A DNA stretch of 64,000 nucleotides from the NCBI GenBank assembly GCA_033060915.1, contig CM065377.1, positions 58,765,183 to 58,829,182 on the forward strand, in the 5' to 3' direction. This document shows positions 58,773-64,000 of the stretch, in pieces. The notes under the pieces are model-generated. The model was not told the origin of the DNA, did no database searches, and was given only the letters and a program-made list of their open reading frames with translations. A program made the position numbers and the translations under genes. Every line of letters starts with the position of its first letter. Positions within the stretch are counted from its first letter, which is position 1. Origin of the DNA: Euryodendron excelsum. Taxonomy: Eukaryota > Streptophyta > Magnoliopsida > Ericales > Pentaphylacaceae.

Positions 58773-59657
58773 CTGAAAAGATAAGCCAAGGTAAGTGATG
58801 TTAATATACCATCCATGCAGTTTAAATAACAGTACAATAAAACAAACAAACAAATAACACAAAACAAATAAAGAATTTTGAATAACAAATCAAAAACAAA
58901 ATTTTCACACATCTTGATTTTCCAACTCCAAATCACATCGCAAGGGTTCTCTGCCTTTTCCCTTTAAAAAGATTTTATTTCTAAAATTTTAACCAACTCT
59001 TTCCATAATTTCTAAAATAATTTCGGTAGAGTCCCGTTTAAAAGTGGCCCCTACAACGCCCATGACATCAACACAAAACACGAAATATGCACCTTCCAAC
59101 GCCACAATCACATAACAACGGCACCCGTGCACACTTTTCAACTTTTTAAAATTTTCAAAACTCATGTTTTATTTTTCAAATAAATCAATGGTTTTTAAAA
59201 GGCTTCTAAAATTTTTCAAAATCACCTCAAATGCTTTCAAAAATATTCCAGCATTTTTCCAAATTTCAAACTTCAAAAATTTCATCAATTTCTTGAATTT
59301 TCTAATTTTTTCTAATTCTCTAAATATTTTTCTATTTTTCAAAAAATAAAAAATTCACCGAGTTTTCAAAAAATCACGAAACTTCATACGGTTGTTAAAC
59401 ACATTTTTCTAAGGCATATTGCACGAAAACATGGCCAGAAAACCCAATACCCATGCTTATAGGAACAAATTTCCTATTCCTGCAGAAAATCCCCTTCACA
59501 CATTTACATATAATCACTCAAATTCCATCAAACAACCATCAAAATGCAAAAACAACATCACCAAAGTGTTCAAAACATATCAAAACATTAATTTCCACTA
59601 TTCACATGATTCAAACGAAGTTCTACACATCAAGATCAACAAAATTTGAAAACTCAC
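58773..59657 (-). other. Predicted 5' UTR intron of the PMD gene in O (885 bp)
   Basis: Donor AAAG/GTGAGT (reverse of 59652-59661) and acceptor TTTTCAG/G directly before the ATG. AT-rich interior as in I. Confidence 0.6.
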
Positions 59658-59828
59658 CTTTTAGAAGTTCTCCGGCAAAATCTTCTCCTCTAGCGACTTT
59701 TCCGGCGACGTGGTCTCCTTCTGGCAATCACTCACGGTCCCCAGGGAGTGCTCCTTCAAGGTTCAAGTCGGTTTCCACTTGGAAACTCTCAAATTTGCAA
59801 AAAACTCTTCAAATCCCGTGGGTGTTCA

Positions 59829-59962
59829 AACCAGAAATTTTCTGGTTTTAACTTTAAGCCTGGCGCCACTAGCAGAGGCACCAGTTCCTTTTTCCCAAAG
59901 GCGCCATTGCTAGTGGCGCCAGTTCTAAATTCTGGGCAGTTTTGCCCTTTTTCCCGCCAAAA
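59829..59962 (-). promoter_or_regulatory. Promoter-like region of the PMD gene in O
   Basis: E2F-like TTTTTCCCGCCAAAA at 59948-59962, GGCGCC palindromes at 59860-59925, and the AACCAGAAA palindrome at 59829-59847, in the same order as in I. Activity is inferred. Confidence 0.5.
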
Positions 59963-60080
59963 CTCGTTTTTGAAGGCCTTTTTGGCCCATTATCCGTTTT
60001 CGACCCCCGTTGTCGAAAGATTTTCAGTGTCCGTCCCTCCGACTGCCTCGCGGTCAACATGGGACTCTTACTCTTATCGT

Positions 60081-60109
60081 TTTCTGTCTTTTACAAGCAA
60101 AGACAGAAA
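60081..60109. repeat. Inverted repeat beside the O polypurine tract
   Basis: TTTCTGTCTTTT, loop ACAAG, CAAAGACAGAAA: 11 of 12 pairs. Same place as in I. Confidence 0.8.
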
Positions 60110-60121
60110 AAGAGGGGCAGC
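60107..60121 (+). promoter_or_regulatory. Polypurine tract of element O
   Basis: AAAAAGAGGGGCAGC directly before TGTAAGC of the 3' LTR. Confidence 0.87.
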
Positions 60122-60319
60122 TGTAAGCACCCCATTTTTGACCGCTCGGCAGTCTACACTCTGTCCAGACTTGTTTTCAAGTCATTGTGGACATATCCCA
60201 ATCGAAACCAATTCTCTAGGTCCAAATTCCATCTTTCCATCGCTTCGCGAGCCTGTCAGGCCCAAATAGAGGCAAAATGACCAAAATGCCCTTAGGGGCA
60301 TTGTCCTTTCTTATTGCAA

Positions 60320-61100
60320 TTCCAATCCCTCTCTCGAGACAGTTTATTCCTCGAGATGGTCCGAGTAGCAAAACTACTCACAAAACTGTTAGAGTAGCAG
60401 AAGTACTCACAAAACCGTTAGAGTGACGGAAACACTCACAATCCAGGCACGTCTCTACGGAGACGGTAAGACCCCTTTCCAATCCCACTCTCGAGACAGT
60501 TTATTCCTCGAGACGGTTCCAATTCAGGCACGTCTTTTTTAAGACGGTAAAACCCCTTTCCAATCCCTCTCTCGAGACAGTTTATTCCTCAAGATGGTCC
60601 GAGTAGCAAAACTACTCACAAAACCGTTAGAGTAGCGGAAGTACTCATAAAACCGTTAGAGTGACGGAAACACTCACAATCCAGGCACGTCTCTTTGGAG
60701 ACGGTAAGACCCCTTTCCAATCCCACTCTCGAGATAGTTTATTCCTCGAGACGGTTCCAATCCAGGCACGTCTTTTCGAAGACGGTAAGACCCCTTTCCA
60801 ATCCCTCTCTCGAGACAGTTTATTCCTCGAGACGGTCCGAGTAGCGGAAGTACTCACAAAACAGTTAGAGTAGCGGAAATACTCACAAAGCCGTTAGAGT
60901 AGCGGAAGTACTCACAAAACCGTTAGAGTAACGGAAATACTCATAAAGTCGTTAGAGTAGCGGAAATACTCACAAATCATCAACCCCGTCAGAGTAGCGG
61001 AAATACTCAACCGTTAGAGCAGCGGAAATACTCAACCGTTAGAGTAGCGAAAATACTCACAAAACCGTTAGAGTAGCGGAAATACTCACGAATAGGTCGA
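60320..61100 (+). repeat. 80-bp and 29-bp arrays in O 3' LTR
   Basis: CTCGAGACAGTTTATTCC units (60330-60840), then GTTAGAGTAGCGGAAATACT units (60840-61100), fewer than in the 5' LTR. Confidence 0.8.
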
Positions 61101-61279
61101 TATAGGGAATTGGCAACAAATCCCTGTGTCACGACGATTGCCGTTAGAGTGGCGGAAACACTCAAAACCGAGGTCAACACCCGTGTCTGTTAGCTCACTT
61201 CTGTGAAAAATGACCAGACTACCCTTAGGACCTTTTTCGAGACTTTCCGGTCAAGATGACCATTTTGCCCCTAAGCATC

Positions 61280-61690
61280 CGAATGCCCCGGGAACCACAC
61301 CGGCTCTGGGTATCAAACCGGTAACCCCCTGAGACTACTTTTTATAGTATTCTCAATCTTCCTTTACCTTTCCGGATCATTCCGAGTCAGTTCCGGCCAA
61401 CCCGGTACAAAATGACCGTTTTGCCCCTAGAGGGCCGGTCTCCTTCTTTGACCATACCGGCTCTGGGTATCAAACCGGTAATGTCCCGAGAATACTTTTT
61501 ATAGTGTTCTCGACCTTCCTTTACCTTTCCGGACCATTCCGAGTCAGTTCCGGCAAACCCGGTACAAAATGACCGTTTTGCCCCTGGTGGGCCGGTCTCC
61601 TTTTCCGACCACGCCGGCTCTGGGAATAAAACTGGCAACCTCCGGGAACATTCTGAATAATGTTTTCAGATCCCAAGTCTTCTTCCAGGA
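61280..61690 (+). repeat. 157-bp tandem array in O 3' LTR
   Basis: CCGGCTCTGGG recurs near 61300, 61457 and 61614. The next unit is cut: TTCCAGGACAATCCGACCCACC joins two places that are about 60 bp apart in the 5' LTR (28675-28745). Confidence 0.75.
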
Positions 61691-62003
61691 CAATCCGACC
61701 CACCTTATCTTCAATTTTCAAGTCAAATACCTCTAGGACACTATTTTAAGTGTTCCTGCTTTTTTCCGGCCTTCCGAGTCATTCCCGGCTCCTCCAAATC
61801 ATTCTCGGACTTTGCAGAGTCACTCTTAGTGATGCCAGGCTAAAAATTACATGGTAGTCACTAGTACAGGCGCCCAAATCTAGTCAAAGATACGTTGCTT
61901 GCCGACCTTAAATCTTTCCTAATTGGCTGGCGCCACTAGTAGTGGCGCCAATGTAGAATTTGGCCTGGCGCCGCTGCAACAGGCGCCATGTTTGTCCTCC
62001 TTC

Positions 62004-62011
62004 TATAAATA
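62004..62011 (+). promoter_or_regulatory. TATA box of O 3' LTR
   Basis: TATAAATA, same context as at 29051. In a 3' LTR it could drive readout transcription into flanking DNA. Confidence 0.55.
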
Positions 62012-64000
62012 CAGAGCCTCATTCAACGTGAAAGGGGTCTGCAAACTTAACCTAAAAATCTTATATTTCGATATACAAAGCTCGAGCACCTCCAAAACCC
62101 TAGCCTCCCTAGGTTTTCCCAAACCCTAGCCACTATACACAAACCCTAGCCTCCTATACACTCATACACACCCCCATACATTCATACACTAGCCTTCAAC
62201 CATCTTTTGAAGACTTGAGGAGCTGCAACCCGAAGCTTGAAGACAACTCTTGAAGACTGAAGGTGAGGATCAAGACAAAAACCGAAGACCGAAGACAGCG
62301 CGGCGCGCAAAATAAAAAAGACATACGGTAGGCTTTCTCTTTAATTTTCTGTACTTCCCCCTCTCTCTTCTCTCTCCAACCCACTTGGGTTTTCTCTATT
62401 TTAATCCCCCATCTCTTTCCCCCCTTTTCTTTGCATGCTTGAAACAAGGGGACTCCCGGTCCATGTGTAGGATTGGGCTATTGGAGAGTCACCGTGTCGG
62501 GGGCTTTCTTCAAGTCTAACCAAAGACCATGTGGGTCCGGCCCCCTTGATTATGTGGTGAAGCCTTAGCCTTGTATGTTCACGACCCCAAATTGCATTGT
62601 GCATATCATAGTCTTGCATCTTCCAAAATTTGTTTTCGAACTCGTTTTCAAAATCGTTTTCAAACTCGTTTTCAAGATTGCATCAAAATCTCTTTTTCAA
62701 AAACTTGTTTTCAAAATCACAATCCTAGGGTGATTCTATCCTTTCCATGGCTAGGGTTGCTTTAGGAAAGTGTTACATTTAAAGTGACCAATACGGTCCA
62801 TATTTTCAAATCTTGTTGTTTTCAAAACCGTTTTCCTAAAAGTGGTTCTAACCCTCTTATGGTTAGAATTGCTTTAGGAAAGTGAGATGTTTTTACACCT
62901 TCTAAAAAATCTCTTTTCAAAAAGTCTTTCTTCCTAAAAATCTCTTTTCACCATACTTTCCTAAAACCCTCCTCTCCAAAATTGTTTTCTAAAAACTCCC
63001 TTCCAAAATTTATTTTTCAAAACTTCCTTTTTCCACTCCCTTCCAAAAACTCTTTCTCCTCAAAATTCGCTTTCTAAAAACACTTCCTAAATTCACTTTC
63101 CTAAAAAACTCTCTCCAACAATCTCCTTCCAAAAATCTTTCTAAAAAACTCTCTTTCCAAACATCTTCCTTCTAGAAACTCCCCTCTAGGATTTTTCCTC
63201 CCAAAATCTATGTTTTCAAAAACACACTTTCCAAAAACTCCTTCTTTCCAAAAATCTTTCCAAAAACTCTATTTCCAAATTCACTTTCTAAAAACTCCTC
63301 CCTAGGATTTCCTTCCAAAAACTTTTGTTTCCAAAAACGCACTTTCCAAAAACTCTTTCTTTAGAGCCCAAGTCAAGCCCTAGAACCTACAATTAGGAAA
63401 CCCTAATTTTCTTTCCAAAAACATAGTTTTCAAACTTTGCCCCAAACCTAGGTTTCCAAAACCTCTTGTTTTCACATCCAAATGATACACGTTTCCAAAA
63501 CCTCTTTTCTATGTCAAAACTATAATTTTCCAAATCTAGGGTTTCTAGAATCTCCTTTTCCAAATCCTTGCCAAATCCTATCTTCCCTTTAAGGAACCAA
63601 ATCCAATCTCCCCGTTTAGGAAACTAGATCCTATCCTCCGTTTTTGGAAACAAAATCAAACATTCTCTTTTCAAAACAAAATCCAATCCCTTCCTAATCC
63701 AAACCTTTCTTAATTCAATTCCTTCCTAAACCATAAGTTTCCTAAACTTAAACTCTAAATCTTTCCTTAAATTTCAAAATCCAACTCTTTCCTAATCTTC
63801 TCCTTTCTTAAATCTTAAGTTTCCAAAACTTGAACATAAAAATCTTTCCTAAATTTTAAAACTCAACTTTTAAATCTTTCCTAATTCAACCCTTTCCTAA
63901 TTCTACCCTCTTTTCAAATCTTAACTTCTTAAACCTAAGTTTTCAAACCTTTCCTAAACTCAAGCCTTTCCAAATTTCAAGACTTTCTAAAATTTGAACT

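Larger units (their letters stand above)
26978..64000 (+). mobile_element. Element O: plus-strand Tat/Ogre-type retrotransposon with gag and antisense PMD gene, continuing past the window
   Basis: 5' LTR 26978-32684, primer site 32687-32704, leader, gag (34120-35172 and 54759-54953), spacer, antisense PMD gene (58771-56927), polypurine tract 60107-60121, 3' LTR from 60122. Element I (35173-54753) is inserted in gag. Without I the element would be about 19 kb. I see no protease, reverse transcriptase, RNase H or integrase, so it is a non-autonomous element. The candidate left target duplication is GCGTC (26973-26977); the right copy lies outside the window. Confidence 0.88.
60122..64000 (+). 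mobile_element. 3' LTR of element O, cut by the window edge
   Basis: Starts TGTAAGCACCCC. 3.88 kb visible; closely follows 26978 onwards. TATAAATA at 62004-62011; telo-boxes at about 62095-62150; 157-bp units 61280-61690 (one with an internal loss near 61695); minisatellites 60320-61100. At 61928-61950 the arms TGGCGCCACTA and TAGTGGCGCCA flank one G. Confidence 0.92.

Noticed and set aside
1..64000. Ordinary host genes
   Set aside because: All of the sequence can be assigned to LTRs, leaders, gag, spacers or PMD genes of the elements described.

Overview
Plant nuclear DNA that is, as far as I can see, entirely retrotransposon. I find no ordinary host gene, rRNA, tRNA gene or bacterial feature. 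The LTR ends, the primer-binding sites (TGGCGACTYYRCTGGGGA, tRNA-Arg type), the very long LTRs (4.3-5.9 kb) and the gag sequence all point to Ty3/gypsy elements of the Tat/Ogre lineage in an angiosperm. The species cannot be named from this window.

Layout. An old minus-strand element (H) is the substrate: internal remnants at 1-1455, 5741-6027 and 21785-23016, a primer-binding site at 23017-23034, and a 5' LTR from 23037 that is cut at 26977. Four solo LTRs of a second family lie in it. S1 (1456-5735, TSD CCTTT) and S2 (6028-21779) are inserted in H. S3 (9119-19008, TSD AAGTG) is inserted in S2, and S4 (10727-15762, TSD CCATA) in S3, giving a nest four levels deep. At 26978 a plus-strand element (O) interrupts the LTR of H and runs past the right edge of the window: 5' LTR 26978-32684, 3' LTR from 60122. 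Its gag is split by a complete minus-strand relative (I, 35173-54753, 19.6 kb) flanked by a perfect 5-bp duplication, AATAC.

The biologically interesting part is the shared architecture of O and I: 5' LTR, primer site, long leader, gag, a spacer with no recognisable pol, an antisense gene for a plant mobile domain (PMD) protein, polypurine tract, 3' LTR. The PMD gene looks like a normal gene: a candidate E2F site, a 5' UTR intron of about 0.88 kb, a long coding exon, an 88-bp intron with canonical ends, and a short acidic last exon. It is on the opposite strand to gag, so its introns are not removed when genomic RNA is copied. Both PMD copies and both gag copies carry different inactivating lesions, so this locus is a graveyard of a family whose active copies should be elsewhere. 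Having gag but no pol, these elements would depend on a related autonomous element.

The LTRs explain most of the remaining sequence. Read in the sense direction each has a U3 with tandem arrays (80-87 bp, 29 bp and 157 bp units), GGCGCC palindromes just before a TATA box, telo-box motifs (AAACCCTAG) just after it, and about 3 kb of G-poor low-complexity R/U5. Many long open frames in the LTRs are by-products of these repeats and are not annotated as genes.
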